Positions 55,296-64,000 are shown, counted from the first letter of the stretch. The stretch: DNA of 64,000 nt from Luteibacter flocculans (GCF_023612255.1 NZ_CP063231.1:2958001-3022000); one strand, 5' to 3'. Made by a program: numbers and translations. The notes: generated by a model not told the origin, from the letters alone.

Positions 55296-56684
55296 TCAGT
55301 GCTCAGCCTCGTTCTCGTAGATTTCGGGCTTGAACGGCTCGCGGAAAACGTCGTTCGCCCGCGCAGGATCGTCGAGCGAACGCACCGAACGGGAATGGGG
55401 CCGATCCATGCCATCGATGGCCAGGGCCAAGGCCTCTCCCAATCGCCGCAGATCGTCCTGGGTGATCCAGTGATCGAAGCCGGCCCGGCCGTAGGTCGTC
55501 TCAAGGGTAATCGCGTTGACCTGTTCCTGCTGGTGATGCCACCACCACGATTCGACGAAAGCTGAGTTGAGGAAGCCAGCTCCTCCATCGGCAGGAGGCT
55601 GCTCGATGCGGCCGTCGTAATGGGAAGCGACGGCCCGGATGAACGACAGCTGCTTTCGCCACAACGCGCTCTGCTCGGATGAGTATCGTGCCGGATCGCC
55701 GCCAAAGTGCGGGAAGAAGAACGCCTGCGTGTTCGGTGCGGAGTTCGATGCATGCAGGTTGAGCGCGAGCACGGTCGGCGTTTCCTGGTCGCTTACCGCA
55801 GGGGCGAAGACCGCACGGTTGAGCTGTTGGTTTTCTTCTGGCGCCTCGGGCAGCAGGCTGATGGGAAACGCCACCGCCTTATCCATGAACCAACGGTTTT
55901 CCAGATTGAGGCTGCTGCCGTTGGTGCGGTAGTTGCCAAGTTGCACACCGTCGATGTTGTGCATGGGGACCATGTCGAAGACATAGCGATCCCGTAGTCG
56001 CTGCCCGAGCGCATCGTTCCGGGTCAATGCGTTCATGAGCCCTTCGACCACGTAGCTGGGCCCTGTCTCCGCCGCGTGGGTACGCGCATGGATAACGATG
56101 CGCTGGCGCTGTCCCTGCCGAGGCGAAGCGATTCTGACGGCGGGAATGGTCTTGCCAAGGATGGGCGATTTTCCTATGCCGACCCGTTTCACATACGGCG
56201 AAAATGTGAATTTCCTCAAGTACGCCCGCAAGTCGGCATAGGTGTACGGAAAGGTACGAGCGATCCAGACGACGGGGCGGTCGAATGCCTTTGTGATCGT
56301 CATGCGGCACGTGTCCGGCTCCGCAATGCGGCATCCGGGTTCGAAGCGGGCCTCGCCATCCTCGAAGTAATGCCATCGTTTGTTGTCGTAGGAATAGACC
56401 GGCCTGAAGTCGTAATTCCAGCCGATGCGCGTGAAAGCCAGGGTCATTGGCTTCGTTACACTGACGTCGTTCGCACGCACATACCACCAGGCGCGAAATT
56501 TATGGGGCAACGCGGCGTTATCGTTGTCGTCGCGCAAGGCAAGCTGCCAGTGAAGCCCGTCGGCATCGAGGCGAGTCACCTCGCCGATACTGCCCGACGG
56601 AAAATTCGCCTGAAATGTCGTTGCATGACTCGTTGTCGCGCAAAATGCGACAGCTAGAGTCAGCATGGCCCTGGGGTATTTCAT
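55296..56684 (-). CDS. Exported M14 family zinc carboxypeptidase (AGBL/Nna1-like N-domain)
   Basis: Predicted periplasmic or secreted zinc peptidase. The 462-residue product has a signal peptide (residues 1-23, ending SHAT), an N-terminal beta domain resembling that of cytosolic carboxypeptidases (WWYVRANDVSVTKP and NYDFRPVYSYDNKRW near 65-120) and a peptidase domain with zinc ligands H203 and E206 in the HxxE motif HAAE, a third His in ALNLHASN and catalytic Glu in ITLETTYG near 405. The gene's GC content looks lower than that of neighbours by eye. ATG 56684 gives the signal peptide. Confidence 0.86.
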   Translation of the reverse strand: MKYPRAMLTLAVAFCATTSHATTFQANFPSGSIGEVTRLDADGLHWQLALRDDNDNAALPHKFRAWWYVRANDVSVTKPMTLAFTRIGWNYDFRPVYSYDNKRWHYFEDGEARFEPGCRIAEPDTCRMTITKAFDRPVVWIARTFPYTYADLRAYLRKFTFSPYVKRVGIGKSPILGKTIPAVRIASPRQGQRQRIVIHARTHAAETGPSYVVEGLMNALTRNDALGQRLRDRYVFDMVPMHNIDGVQLGNYRTNGSSLNLENRWFMDKAVAFPISLLPEAPEENQQLNRAVFAPAVSDQETPTVLALNLHASNSAPNTQAFFFPHFGGDPARYSSEQSALWRKQLSFIRAVASHYDGRIEQPPADGGAGFLNSAFVESWWWHHQQEQVNAITLETTYGRAGFDHWITQDDLRRLGEALALAIDGMDRPHSRSVRSLDDPARANDVFREPFKPEIYENEAEH

Positions 56685-56830
56685 CGGTGCATTCCCTTGA
56701 ATATGACGTTTCCGTACTTTCTTGGGCGAGCACTGCGGGCGACATAAGGCCATTACGCCGCATCGTGTAGTATTAATCCTTACGAACGACGGCAATGGAT
56801 GACAAATCGACGAATACGCGAATTACGTGG

Positions 56831-56859
56831 CTGACATTACCGAATCGATTAGGCACAAT
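56831..56859 (+). promoter_or_regulatory. Sigma-70 promoter candidate of hns
   Basis: CTGACA (56831-56836) and CACAAT (56854-56859) are spaced by 17 bases, giving a start near 56866 and a leader of about 67 bases. The surrounding 56685-56932 region is more AT-rich than the genome average here, as is common for H-NS-bound promoters, and contains no other gene. Confidence 0.55.
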
Positions 56860-56932
56860 CCGGCCTCGCCCGTAAGCAATGATTGCCTGACTGATACATA
56901 GGCATTGAAAAGAACCACAACCGGAGTCGCCA

Positions 56933-57256
56933 ATGGCCGTCGATATCAAGAACCTCAACCAAAACCAGCTTGCCGATCTGATCGCCAAGGCACAGGCCCG
57001 TCAGAACGAACTTTCCAAGGAGCGCGTCGGCAAGGTTCGCGAGAAGATCCAGGCCATCCTCAAGGCCGAGCGGATGACGATCGATGACGTTTTCCCCTCC
57101 CGCGGCGCCAAGCCCAAGCGCACTGGCGTTACGGTGGCCGCGAAATTTCGCGATCCCGCCAATCCGGAAAATACCTGGTCCGGTCGCGGCAAGCGTCCGC
57201 GTTGGTTCAACGATGCACTGAAAGCCGGAAAGAAAGAAAAAGACCTGCTCATCTGA
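56933..57256 (+). CDS. H-NS family nucleoid-associated protein
   Basis: DNA-bridging silencer of AT-rich and foreign DNA. The 107-residue protein has an N-terminal coiled-helical oligomerisation part (about 5-50, ADLIAKAQARQNELSKERVGK) and the C-terminal DNA-binding loop FRDPANPENTWSGRGKRPRWF, with TWSGRGKRP at 81-89. It is shorter than E. coli H-NS (137), as xanthomonad paralogues are. ATG 56933 follows GGAG by about six bases. A strong terminator follows. It may silence the neighbouring low-GC gene, which is an inference. Confidence 0.93.
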   Translation: MAVDIKNLNQNQLADLIAKAQARQNELSKERVGKVREKIQAILKAERMTIDDVFPSRGAKPKRTGVTVAAKFRDPANPENTWSGRGKRPRWFNDALKAGKKEKDLLI

Positions 57257-57275
57257 ATCACTGAGCGTTTCATCG

Positions 57276-57306
57276 AAAACCCCGGTATCCGTACCGGGGT
57301 TTTTTT
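57276..57306. terminator. Intrinsic terminator of hns
   Basis: A nine-base-pair stem ACCCCGGTA/TACCGGGGT (57279-57287 with 57292-57300) closes on TCCG and is followed by six T residues, with an A run before it, so it may work in both directions for the convergent PKD gene. Confidence 0.92.
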
Positions 57307-57333
57307 ATTGTCAGCAAACGATGGAACAGCCGT

Positions 57334-58485
57334 TCAACGGACGACGGTCACCGTCCGCGTCCGGATATGGGTGGCGCCTTGCGCATCAGTGACGGTCAGT
57401 GTGACGGGGTACGTGCCGGGCGCCGCATAGGTATGCGTTGGCGCCTCCCCCGTTGCCTGGGTGCCGTCGCCGAAGGTCCAGCGCTGCGAAGCGATGCGCG
57501 CGTCGCCGACCTCGACCTGTCCCGTGAAGTGACTGGTGAGGCCCTGGCTGCTTGCGCCAAAGTCGGCGCGCGGCGAGAGGGTCGCGACGGCACTGTTGAT
57601 CGCAGCGGCATAGTCGGACGTCTCGCGACCTTGCGTCGAACAGGCCTGGATGTCGTCGTACAGCCACATGAAACCGCCGGGAATACCGGTGCTCTTCTTC
57701 CACGCGCTCATTTTCGTCTTCACCGACGACGGACTGTCGCCCGACCGGCACCCCGTCCCGTGCAACGACCACAATCCGGGGCGCACGGTCATGCCCATCG
57801 CGGTGGACCATTGCTTCGGATCGTTGCTCGCGCCTCCGTCGTAGACCTGCAGATAGATCCGGTCGACGCTGCCCGCGAGGTTGCTTTTGAGCGACGACCA
57901 GAACGCCTGGTTCGTGTACGGCACGAACGTGATGCGATAGCCCTGCCCTGCGAGCATCTGGCCGAACGCCGTGGCGGAAGCCAGGTCATAGGCGCTCTCG
58001 TCATCGAAGTTGGCGGCATCGGCACCGGTCAACTGCTTCAACACCGCGAAGTTCCGGTAGAGGATGCTGTCGGCTCCCGTACCACCGCCGGGTGCGGTGC
58101 TGTTGGCCAGATCGCGGATGTGTTCGAAATCCGCGACGCCGCCCGAACCGATGGACACCTCGATGCGATCGATCGAGGTCGGGGCCTGCTTGAGCATCTG
58201 CAACTGCGCCGACCAGTTCGTGTTGGAACCGATGTAGGTACCGTTGGAGATCAGCTTCTGATCGTTGAGGTTAAGGTCGCCGTTCGCGTCCACGTGGATG
58301 CTCCACAGCATGACCGTGGTGAATCCCGAGGCGCGAAGATCGTTCATCACGGCGGTGCCGCCGCTGTAGAAGGGTCCGCCGCCATAGATGGCGGAATCGG
58401 CGAAGGCCGGCGACGCGGCGGCAGTCGCTACCGCGAGTGCCGTGGCGAGCAGGGACGAACGAAATCCATATGTGGAGAGGTTCAT
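57334..58485 (-). CDS. Secreted protein with barrel-like domain and C-terminal PKD domain
   Basis: The 383-residue product has a signal peptide (residues 1-29, ending SPAFAD), a catalytic-like domain of about 270 residues and a PKD domain at about 300-383 (RWTFGDGTQATGEAPTHTYA, TYPVTLTVTDAQG). The first domain resembles glycosidase-type TIM barrels: a strand with VMLWSIHVDANGDL, then NFDDESAYD near residues 158-166, TFVPYTNQAFW and IYLQVYDGG, somewhat like family-18-type barrels, but I cannot confirm catalytic residues. PKD domains are common in exported polysaccharide-degrading enzymes. Enzyme activity is therefore a hypothesis. Confidence 0.7.
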   Translation of the reverse strand: MNLSTYGFRSSLLATALAVATAAASPAFADSAIYGGGPFYSGGTAVMNDLRASGFTTVMLWSIHVDANGDLNLNDQKLISNGTYIGSNTNWSAQLQMLKQAPTSIDRIEVSIGSGGVADFEHIRDLANSTAPGGGTGADSILYRNFAVLKQLTGADAANFDDESAYDLASATAFGQMLAGQGYRITFVPYTNQAFWSSLKSNLAGSVDRIYLQVYDGGASNDPKQWSTAMGMTVRPGLWSLHGTGCRSGDSPSSVKTKMSAWKKSTGIPGGFMWLYDDIQACSTQGRETSDYAAAINSAVATLSPRADFGASSQGLTSHFTGQVEVGDARIASQRWTFGDGTQATGEAPTHTYAAPGTYPVTLTVTDAQGATHIRTRTVTVVR

Positions 58486-58619
58486 GCTGGCATCGTCCTT
58501 TCGGTGGGGTGGGTCACCTTGGATCGATCCAACATCTCACCGCGAGATGCGGCCCGCTAGAGGGCGGAAAACGGTTCTGTGACGGGCTTGGCAGTGGTGC
58601 GCCGCGTCATTGCCACGAT

Positions 58620-59903
58620 TCAAAGCGAGCGGCGGGGTGCCACCAGCAGATCGCCGAACAGTAACCCGGCAACCAGCGACACGAGGAGCGTGATGCCGAG
58701 CAGCCCGGTATCCATGCCCAGCGAGGCATCGCGGTCCAGCAGGTAGGACACGCTGCGGAAACTGACCGATCCAGGCACGAGCAGGATGATGCCCGGCTCG
58801 CGGACCACCGCCCCCGGCTTCTGCGCGTAACGCGCATAGATGTTGCTCAGCGAACCAAGCAGCAGGCCACCGACGAACACACCGAACGGCGCGCCCGGCA
58901 AGCTGCCGGAAATCCGGCCGCCCCAGGTCGTGGCGAGGTAACCCAGGATCACCGCGCCCATCACCACCAGCCAGTCGCGACGAGCGGCGCGGAACAGGAT
59001 CGCGAACGAGAACGCGCCGAGCAGCAGCGTCGGCCAGTCCGTCCATGCCGGCAGCGGCGGGAGCGCGTAGTCGCGTGGCGTGATGCCGAAGGCCTCGCAC
59101 AACTGGCTTGCCGCCACGGTGCCGAAGGTCAGCTTCAGCAATGTCGCTATCGCGCCGCCCATGCGGGCCACTCCCGCGACGAGGTGCTGGCTCGAAATCT
59201 CGCGCACCGCGGTGGTCAGCGCCATACCGGGCATCAGTACGATGAGGCTGCCGAGAATCACCGACTTCACCGCCAGCGGCACGATGTAAGCGCTGACAAT
59301 GATGGCAATGGCCGTCGCGACCATGGCGCTGATGGCTTCGCTCGCCGCCGACAGTCGCGGCCGACTGCCCGATGCGACGGTGATAAGACCGATGATCGTG
59401 CCGATGATGCCGGCGGTGACGAGGTCGGGCCACGCGCTGTGCAGCAGCAAGGCCACGACGGCAGCGGCGCATAGCCCGTAGCTCGCAACGAGACCCACCT
59501 TGTCGCGGAGCGTTTCCGGCGCGCCGAGCTTGCGCAGGAGGTGAAACCCCTCGCGCATTTCCATCTGCCCGTCGATCACCGCATCGGCAATGCGATCGGC
59601 TTCGCAGAGGCGACCGAGGTTGACGTCGCCCGGGGGAAGCCGCATGACCTGCGTGACCTGGGCCACGCTCTCCTCGCCCTGCCCCAGGTCCGCGAAGGAC
59701 ACGATGATCGCGGTCGGGCTCGACCATACTTCTGCCGCCAGGCCCAGGCGCTGCGCTGAGCGGCCGATGGCCGTCTCCAGACGCGGCGCCGTGGTGCCGT
59801 ACTGATGCAGCCGGCGGGCCAGCTCGGTCAGAAAGGCGATGCGGGTGTTGATCGCCGTGGTGGCGAAGCTCACCGGTACCGTCAGCGGCACAGCGTCAGC
59901 CAA
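58620..59903 (-). CDS. Threonine/serine exporter family protein (ThrE-like)
   Basis: Inner-membrane exporter of small amino acids. The 427-residue protein has a cytoplasmic N-terminal domain (about 20-125) and about ten membrane segments, covering both the ThrE N- and C-terminal domains in one chain (as in corynebacterial ThrE). Segments such as ASEAISAMVATAIAI and VLMPGMALTTAVREI are typical of the family. The start is TTG 59903, overlapping the nfeD-like gene end by eight bases; an internal GTG at 59891 is possible. It is coupled to the NfeD and stomatin-like genes. Confidence 0.85.
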   Translation of the reverse strand: MADAVPLTVPVSFATTAINTRIAFLTELARRLHQYGTTAPRLETAIGRSAQRLGLAAEVWSSPTAIIVSFADLGQGEESVAQVTQVMRLPPGDVNLGRLCEADRIADAVIDGQMEMREGFHLLRKLGAPETLRDKVGLVASYGLCAAAVVALLLHSAWPDLVTAGIIGTIIGLITVASGSRPRLSAASEAISAMVATAIAIIVSAYIVPLAVKSVILGSLIVLMPGMALTTAVREISSQHLVAGVARMGGAIATLLKLTFGTVAASQLCEAFGITPRDYALPPLPAWTDWPTLLLGAFSFAILFRAARRDWLVVMGAVILGYLATTWGGRISGSLPGAPFGVFVGGLLLGSLSNIYARYAQKPGAVVREPGIILLVPGSVSFRSVSYLLDRDASLGMDTGLLGITLLVSLVAGLLFGDLLVAPRRSL

Positions 59904-60348
59904 CGTCCACCGCCTTCACGCGCAGGGTGGTGCCTTCGATGCCGATCACTTCCACATTGGCGCCTTCGGGCAGGTCGGGCCCGGTGACCAGCCACATGCC
60001 GTCGCCGACGCGCGCCTTGCCGCGCCCGTTGCGAATGGCCTCGCAGAGCACGTAGCGCTCACCGAGCAGTTGCTCGCCGCGCCGATTGAGGCGTGCATTG
60101 CCGGGCGGCACACGTTCCAGCCGCGGACGCACGAATTTCCAGTAGACGAAGCACGAGACAAACGCGAGCACGCCGAAGACGATCGCCTGCGCGAGCGGCC
60201 CGAGGTCGGGCATCAGCAGCAGGACCAGCCCCGTCGCCGCAGCGCCGATGCCGATCCAAAGCATGAAGTAACCGGGGAGGATCACCTCGCCGCCAATCAG
60301 CACCAGCGCGACGATCCACCAGAGGTAATGCACGGCAACGTGTTCCAT
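59896..60348 (-). CDS. NfeD family protein (short form)
   Basis: Membrane partner of stomatin-type proteins. The 150-residue protein has three membrane segments (about 5-75) and a C-terminal OB-fold domain (about 90-150) with NARLNRRGEQLLGERYVLCEAIRNGRG and WLVTGPDLPEGANVEVIGIEGTTLRVKAV, the common NfeD short form. It follows the stomatin-like gene by four bases, which is the classic order for this pair. The function is envelope or membrane quality control in general terms only. Confidence 0.92.
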   Translation of the reverse strand: MEHVAVHYLWWIVALVLIGGEVILPGYFMLWIGIGAAATGLVLLLMPDLGPLAQAIVFGVLAFVSCFVYWKFVRPRLERVPPGNARLNRRGEQLLGERYVLCEAIRNGRGKARVGDGMWLVTGPDLPEGANVEVIGIEGTTLRVKAVDVG

Positions 60349-60352
60349 GGCG

Positions 60353-61321
60353 TCACCGCGGCATGGGTGGCGTGCGCGGCGCAGCGGAATCGCTGGTCGT
60401 ACGCTGCTGCGACGACAGGGAGTCCTTCGCCAGCTCGGCGATGCCGGCCAGGGAACCGAGGATGCCGGTGGTTTCCATCGGCAGCAGCAAGGTCTTCTGG
60501 TTGGGCGATTTCGCCATTTCCTTCAGCGCCTCGACGTAGTTGTTGGCGACGAAGTAGTTCAGCGCGTTGACGTCGCCGCCCGCAATGGCCTGCGAGACCA
60601 TGGTGGTCGCCTTGGCCTCGGCTTCGGCCAGGCGTTCGCGTGCTTCGGCTTCGCGGAAGGCGGCTTCTTTCTTGCCCTCGGCCTCGAGGATCGCGGACTG
60701 CTTCTCGCCGTCCGCCTTGAGGATCGCCGCCTGCCGGAAGCCTTCCGCGTCGAGGATGTTGGCGCGCTTCTCGCGCTCGGCCTTCATCTGTCGCGCCATG
60801 GCATCCACGAGATCGCGCGGCGGCGAGATGTCCTTGATCTCGATGCGGGTGACCTTGACGCCCCAGGGGTGCGTGGCCTCATCGACCACGCCGAGCAGCT
60901 TCGCGTTGATCGCGTCGCGCTGGCTGAGGCTTTCGTCGAGATCCATCGAGCCCAGCACGGTACGGATGTTGGTCATGATCAGGGCGAGCGCCGCGGCTTC
61001 GAGGTTGGCGACCTCGTAGGCGGCCTTGGCGGCATCCAGCACCTGGTAGAAGACCACGCCGTCGACGCGCACCACGGCGTTGTCCTTGGTGATGACGTCC
61101 TGCGAGGGGACGTCCAGCACCTGCTCCATCATGTTCATCTTGCGGCCGATGGCGTAGACGAACGGAATCAGGAAATGCAGGCCGGGGGTGAGGGTGCCGG
61201 TGTACCTGCCGAACATTTCAACGGTCCACTCGTAGCCCTGCGGCACGATGCGGATCAGCTTTGCCAGCACGATGACGACGACCACCACGATGACCAGCGC
61301 GACGAGACTTCCCATGGCCAT
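60353..61321 (-). CDS. SPFH/stomatin-like protein (QmcA/paraslipin type)
   Basis: Membrane-scaffold protein that assembles large ring complexes and may control proteases. The 322-residue protein has one N-terminal membrane helix (about 4-25), the SPFH domain (about 25-180, with [21 protein letters not shown] and [20 protein letters not shown]) and a coiled-coil with repeated [15 protein letters not shown] units (about 190-255), then a C-terminal region. ATG 61321 has a GGGAG element five bases upstream; the upstream TTG of the open frame is less likely. It is first in an operon with NfeD and the exporter. Confidence 0.92.
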   Translation of the reverse strand: MAMGSLVALVIVVVVVIVLAKLIRIVPQGYEWTVEMFGRYTGTLTPGLHFLIPFVYAIGRKMNMMEQVLDVPSQDVITKDNAVVRVDGVVFYQVLDAAKAAYEVANLEAAALALIMTNIRTVLGSMDLDESLSQRDAINAKLLGVVDEATHPWGVKVTRIEIKDISPPRDLVDAMARQMKAEREKRANILDAEGFRQAAILKADGEKQSAILEAEGKKEAAFREAEARERLAEAEAKATTMVSQAIAGGDVNALNYFVANNYVEALKEMAKSPNQKTLLLPMETTGILGSLAGIAELAKDSLSSQQRTTSDSAAPRTPPMPR

Positions 61322-61366
61322 GCTCACTCCCTTTTCCAATGTGTCTCGGGAGTATAGGCGAAGCGC

Positions 61367-62758
61367 TCAGGGCGGACCGGCGGGCAGGATCAAGGTCACG
61401 CGCAGGCCGCCGCCGTCGCGGTTCGCCAGGGCGATACGACCGCCGTGCGCCTCAGAAATTTCGCGCGCGAGCGCCAGCCCGAGCCCGGTACCGGAACGCT
61501 TGGTGGAATAGAACGGCAGCAAGGCCTGGGATAGCACCGTCTCGCTCATCCCGGGCCCCCGGTCGGCCACCTCGATCAGCGTGTCGCGCCCGAGCTGATG
61601 CACGGCCAGGGTCACCTCGTCCGGCTCGCCGCCTGCTTCGTGCGCGTTCTTGATGAGGTTGATGAGCACCTGCTCCACCTGGGTCGGATCGAACCAACCC
61701 GGCTTTTCCGGCGGCGGCGCCGCCATGCGAAAGCGCGCATGGAGCGCCAGCGCGTCCAGGAAGGCGGCCCAGGGCACCTCGCGGGCTTGCGGTGCGGGCA
61801 GCTTGGCGAAGCTCGCATAGCCGGCGATGAAACTGTGCAGATGCTTTGCGCGGTCGCCGATCGACGCAAACACGCCGGGTAGCCGCGCAAGGTCGCCGCG
61901 GCGCGCCAGCTCGGCACCCGAATGCGACAGCGAGGAGATCGGGGCCAGCGAATTGTTGAGTTCGTGGCTGATGACCCGGATCACGCGCTTCCACGTATGC
62001 ACTTCCTGGCGGGACAGCTCGCGCGTCATCCGCCGATACAACTGCAGGCGATGCGGCCTGCCCTGCAGCCGGAAGCCGCGCTGCGAAAGATGGAAGGTTT
62101 CCTCGCTGCCGTCCATTTCCACGGAGAACAACGCGTCCTCGCCGCCGGCGGACGCATCGCGGAGGCTCTGCGGCATGCGGCTCAGCACGGTCTCGAAATC
62201 GAGCCCCGCCAGCGAGCGTCCTTCGTTGAACAGGTGCCGCGCCGCGATGTTGGCGTAGGTGACCTTGCCCGTGGGTTCGGTCAGCACGAGCGCCACCGGC
62301 GTGTTCTGCACCACGGTATCGAGCAGCAGCTCGCGCTGTGCGAGGTGCTGGCGCTGATCGCGCAAGGTCTGGCCGAGCGCGTTGTGCATGCGGATCAGGT
62401 CGCCCAGCTCGTCGCGCCGGTCGGTGCCGATCGACATGCTGAAATCGCCGTCGCGATAGCTCGCCACGGCGCTCTCCAGGGCGCGCATCAGCCGCCGCAG
62501 CGGCTCGACCAAGGCATGCGCCACGGCGGCGGCCAGCGGCACCAGCACCAACAAACAGATCAGCAGGGCCGTGCTGACGTCGAACGGTTCGACCACGCCA
62601 CTCACGGGGAGCCGGCCCGCCTTGTCGGGCACCGCGCGCATCCAGGCCAGCATCTGCGGGAACGGCCAGATCGACACGCCCGCGAACACCAGCGCGCCCA
62701 CGATGGCCGACGCGGCCACCACCAGCGTCATCCGCCCTTCGAGCGAGAACGTCTTCAT
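61367..62758 (-). CDS. Sensor histidine kinase (NtrY-like, PAS domain)
   Basis: Partner of the adjacent NtrC-type regulator. The 463-residue protein has two membrane segments (about 12-32 and 62-82), a HAMP domain (about 82-135), a PAS domain (about 140-250, with VVQNTPVALVLTEPTGKVTYAN), a HisKA motif with H265 in VISHELNNSL and an HATPase domain with INLIKNAHEAGG, DRGPGMSE and SGTGLGLALAREI. It has only a small periplasmic part, so the signal is likely internal. It follows the regulator by 13 bases. Confidence 0.92.
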   Translation of the reverse strand: MKTFSLEGRMTLVVAASAIVGALVFAGVSIWPFPQMLAWMRAVPDKAGRLPVSGVVEPFDVSTALLICLLVLVPLAAAVAHALVEPLRRLMRALESAVASYRDGDFSMSIGTDRRDELGDLIRMHNALGQTLRDQRQHLAQRELLLDTVVQNTPVALVLTEPTGKVTYANIAARHLFNEGRSLAGLDFETVLSRMPQSLRDASAGGEDALFSVEMDGSEETFHLSQRGFRLQGRPHRLQLYRRMTRELSRQEVHTWKRVIRVISHELNNSLAPISSLSHSGAELARRGDLARLPGVFASIGDRAKHLHSFIAGYASFAKLPAPQAREVPWAAFLDALALHARFRMAAPPPEKPGWFDPTQVEQVLINLIKNAHEAGGEPDEVTLAVHQLGRDTLIEVADRGPGMSETVLSQALLPFYSTKRSGTGLGLALAREISEAHGGRIALANRDGGGLRVTLILPAGPP

Positions 62759-62771
62759 GAGCGCGAACGTA

Positions 62772-64000
62772 TCAGACCGCCAGCCCGTAGCGCTCCATGC
62801 GCCGGTACAGCGCCTGTCGTGACAGCCCCAGCGTGGTGGCCGCGCGGCTGATCACGCCGCCTGCGGAGGCCAGGGCCGCCTCGACCGACTCGCGGCTGGG
62901 CTCGTCGAGATTGCGGGTGGCGCTGGGTACCGGCGTGGGCAGGTTGAGGTGCACCGGCTCGATGCGACCGTCCGCGGCCAGCAACGCGGCGCGTGCGATC
63001 GCGTTCTTCAGTTCGCGCACGTTGCCCGGCCAGTGATGCGCCAGCAGCGCTTCCCGCGCGTCTTCGCTCAAGGTGGCCTTACCGTCGAGGAAGAATTCGG
63101 CCAGCGGCAGGATGTCGTCGGTGCGGTCCGCCAGCGGCGGCAGATTCACGTCGATGACGTTGAGGCGGTAGTAGAGATCCTCGCGGAATGTCCCTGCCGC
63201 GATCATCGCCTTCAGGTCCGCATTGGTTGCGCTGACCACACGCACCTTGGCATGCCGCGTGCGGCCCGAGCCCAGGCGTTCGAACTGGCCGGTCTCGAGC
63301 ACGCGCAGAAGCTTCATCTGACCCGGCAGCGGCAGATTACCGATCTCGTCCAGAAACAGCGTGCCGCCGTCGGCCATTTCGAAACGGCCCTCGCGCGCCT
63401 TGTTGGCGCCGGTATACGCGCCCGCCTCGGCGCCGAACAGTTCGGCCTCGATCAGTTCGCCCGGCAGCGCGCCGCAGTTCACCGCCACAAACGGGCCGCG
63501 ACGTACGGCGGAATTGGCGTGGACGATGGCGGCGATACGTTCCTTGCCGGCGCCGTTGGGGCCCGTGATCAGGACCGGCACGTCGGACCGCGCCACCTGG
63601 CAGGCCAGCTCGATCGTGCGGCTCATCGCCTCGGAGGCAAAGACCAGGCCGTCGAGGTCATACCGGCTTTCCAGCGCTTCCCGACGACGCTTGCGCTCGA
63701 CTCGGGCGCGCGTGACCTCGCGCGTGGACTCGGACAGCTCGAGCAGGTTTTCCACCGTGGCGAGCAGCTTGGCATCGTCCCAGGGTTTGGCAAGGTAATC
63801 GGCGGCGCCGGCCTTCACCAGTTCCACGGCCGCCTCGAGATGGGTCCAGGCGGTAAGCAGGATCACCGGCAGGTCGGTATAGCGAGCGCGGATCTGCTTG
63901 AACAGCGCGGCGCCCTCTTCGCCCGACGTGGTGTCGGCAGTGAAATTCATGTCCTGGATGACGACATCCACGCGCTCGCGGGCGAGCGTGGCAAGCCCCT
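62772..64000 (-). CDS. Sigma-54-type response regulator, N-terminus cut by window edge
   Basis: The frame is open to the right edge, so the first residues of the receiver domain are missing; 409 residues are seen. The phosphoacceptor aspartate lies in VVIQDMNF and the switch lysine in DYLAKPWDD. The AAA+ domain has Walker A GPNGAGKE, a GAYTGA loop in place of the usual GAFTGA (AEAGAYTGANKAREG), Walker B GGTLFLDEIG and a Fis-type C-terminal helix-turn-helix (GLSRQALYRRMERYG). The methionine at 63971 is internal, not the true start. The Tyr variant occurs in some natural sigma-54 activators. It is upstream of its kinase. Confidence 0.92.
   Translation of the reverse strand, partial: GLATLARERVDVVIQDMNFTADTTSGEEGAALFKQIRARYTDLPVILLTAWTHLEAAVELVKAGAADYLAKPWDDAKLLATVENLLELSESTREVTRARVERKRRREALESRYDLDGLVFASEAMSRTIELACQVARSDVPVLITGPNGAGKERIAAIVHANSAVRRGPFVAVNCGALPGELIEAELFGAEAGAYTGANKAREGRFEMADGGTLFLDEIGNLPLPGQMKLLRVLETGQFERLGSGRTRHAKVRVVSATNADLKAMIAAGTFREDLYYRLNVIDVNLPPLADRTDDILPLAEFFLDGKATLSEDAREALLAHHWPGNVRELKNAIARAALLAADGRIEPVHLNLPTPVPSATRNLDEPSRESVEAALASAGGVISRAATTLGLSRQALYRRMERYGLAV

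Overview
The window is about 64 kb of GC-rich (roughly two-thirds G+C) gammaproteobacterial chromosome. Gene content points to the Xanthomonadales, most likely family Rhodanobacteraceae (Luteibacter/Dyella type): the housekeeping order rplU-rpmA-obgE-(rpsT)-murJ-ribF-ileS, two large TonB-dependent receptors, an H-NS protein of the short xanthomonad type, several sigma-54 response regulators and GTGGGAGCC-type palindromic repeats. The assignment is inference from gene content; no 16S gene is present. I saw no tRNA, rRNA, CRISPR array, prophage or intact insertion sequence. The left edge cuts ileS and the right edge cuts an NtrC-type regulator.

Layout. 1-6.8 kb: translation, envelope and cofactor core (ileS, ribF, murJ, rpsT, obgE, rpmA, rplU) and a secreted DUF2059 protein. 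7-15 kb: uvrA plus thioesterase, a DUF4139 protein, an enoyl-CoA hydratase-like protein, a small non-autonomous mobile element of about 416 bp, a Nudix/ThiE-like fusion and folA. 15-21.5 kb: a small acidic protein, a DUF4142 protein, a cytochrome b561 gene behind a perfect FNR-type box, and a sigma-54 two-component system divergent from a porin and a phosphate-binding-protein-like gene. 21.6-27 kb: six overlapping genes behind a near-consensus sigma-54 promoter, encoding a thermostable-hemolysin-family protein, an acyl/aryl-activating ligase, a heme-oxygenase-like diiron-type oxidase, a periplasmic helical-repeat protein, a short-chain dehydrogenase and a GT9 glycosyltransferase. This looks like an uncharacterised biosynthetic operon and is the most interesting locus here. 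27-31 kb: thyA, lgt and an S9 peptidase. 31-37.4 kb: two TonB-dependent receptors with a Fur-like box between them. 37.5-41.9 kb: the lemA/TPM operon, dgkA and a POT peptide transporter. 41.9-45.4 kb: a RegB/RegA-like redox two-component pair in one operon with a sialidase-like beta-propeller protein, whose predicted mature N-terminus begins with His and is Met-rich, and a thioredoxin-like protein. 45.5-51.1 kb: an OmpR-type regulator with a degenerate kinase partner, then tesA divergent from ybbA-ybbP. 51.1-57.3 kb: rimI, a HolD-like gene, pssA, a DUF4124 protein, proS, an exported M14 carboxypeptidase and hns. 57.3-64 kb: a PKD-domain secreted protein, a ThrE-type exporter, NfeD, a stomatin-like protein and an NtrY/NtrC-like pair.

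How the parts connect. The sigma-54 regulator at 16.7-18.0 kb lies about 3.6 kb from the sigma-54 promoter of the six-gene operon and next to a porin gene with a weaker candidate promoter. A single signal system controlling uptake and a specialised metabolite is therefore a reasonable hypothesis. Redox themes recur in the FNR box before cytochrome b561, the RegB-type quinone-binding motif, and the thioredoxin-like and Cys-rich propeller proteins. Interspersed palindromic repeats sit in gene ends at three places, two of them directly behind strong intrinsic terminators.
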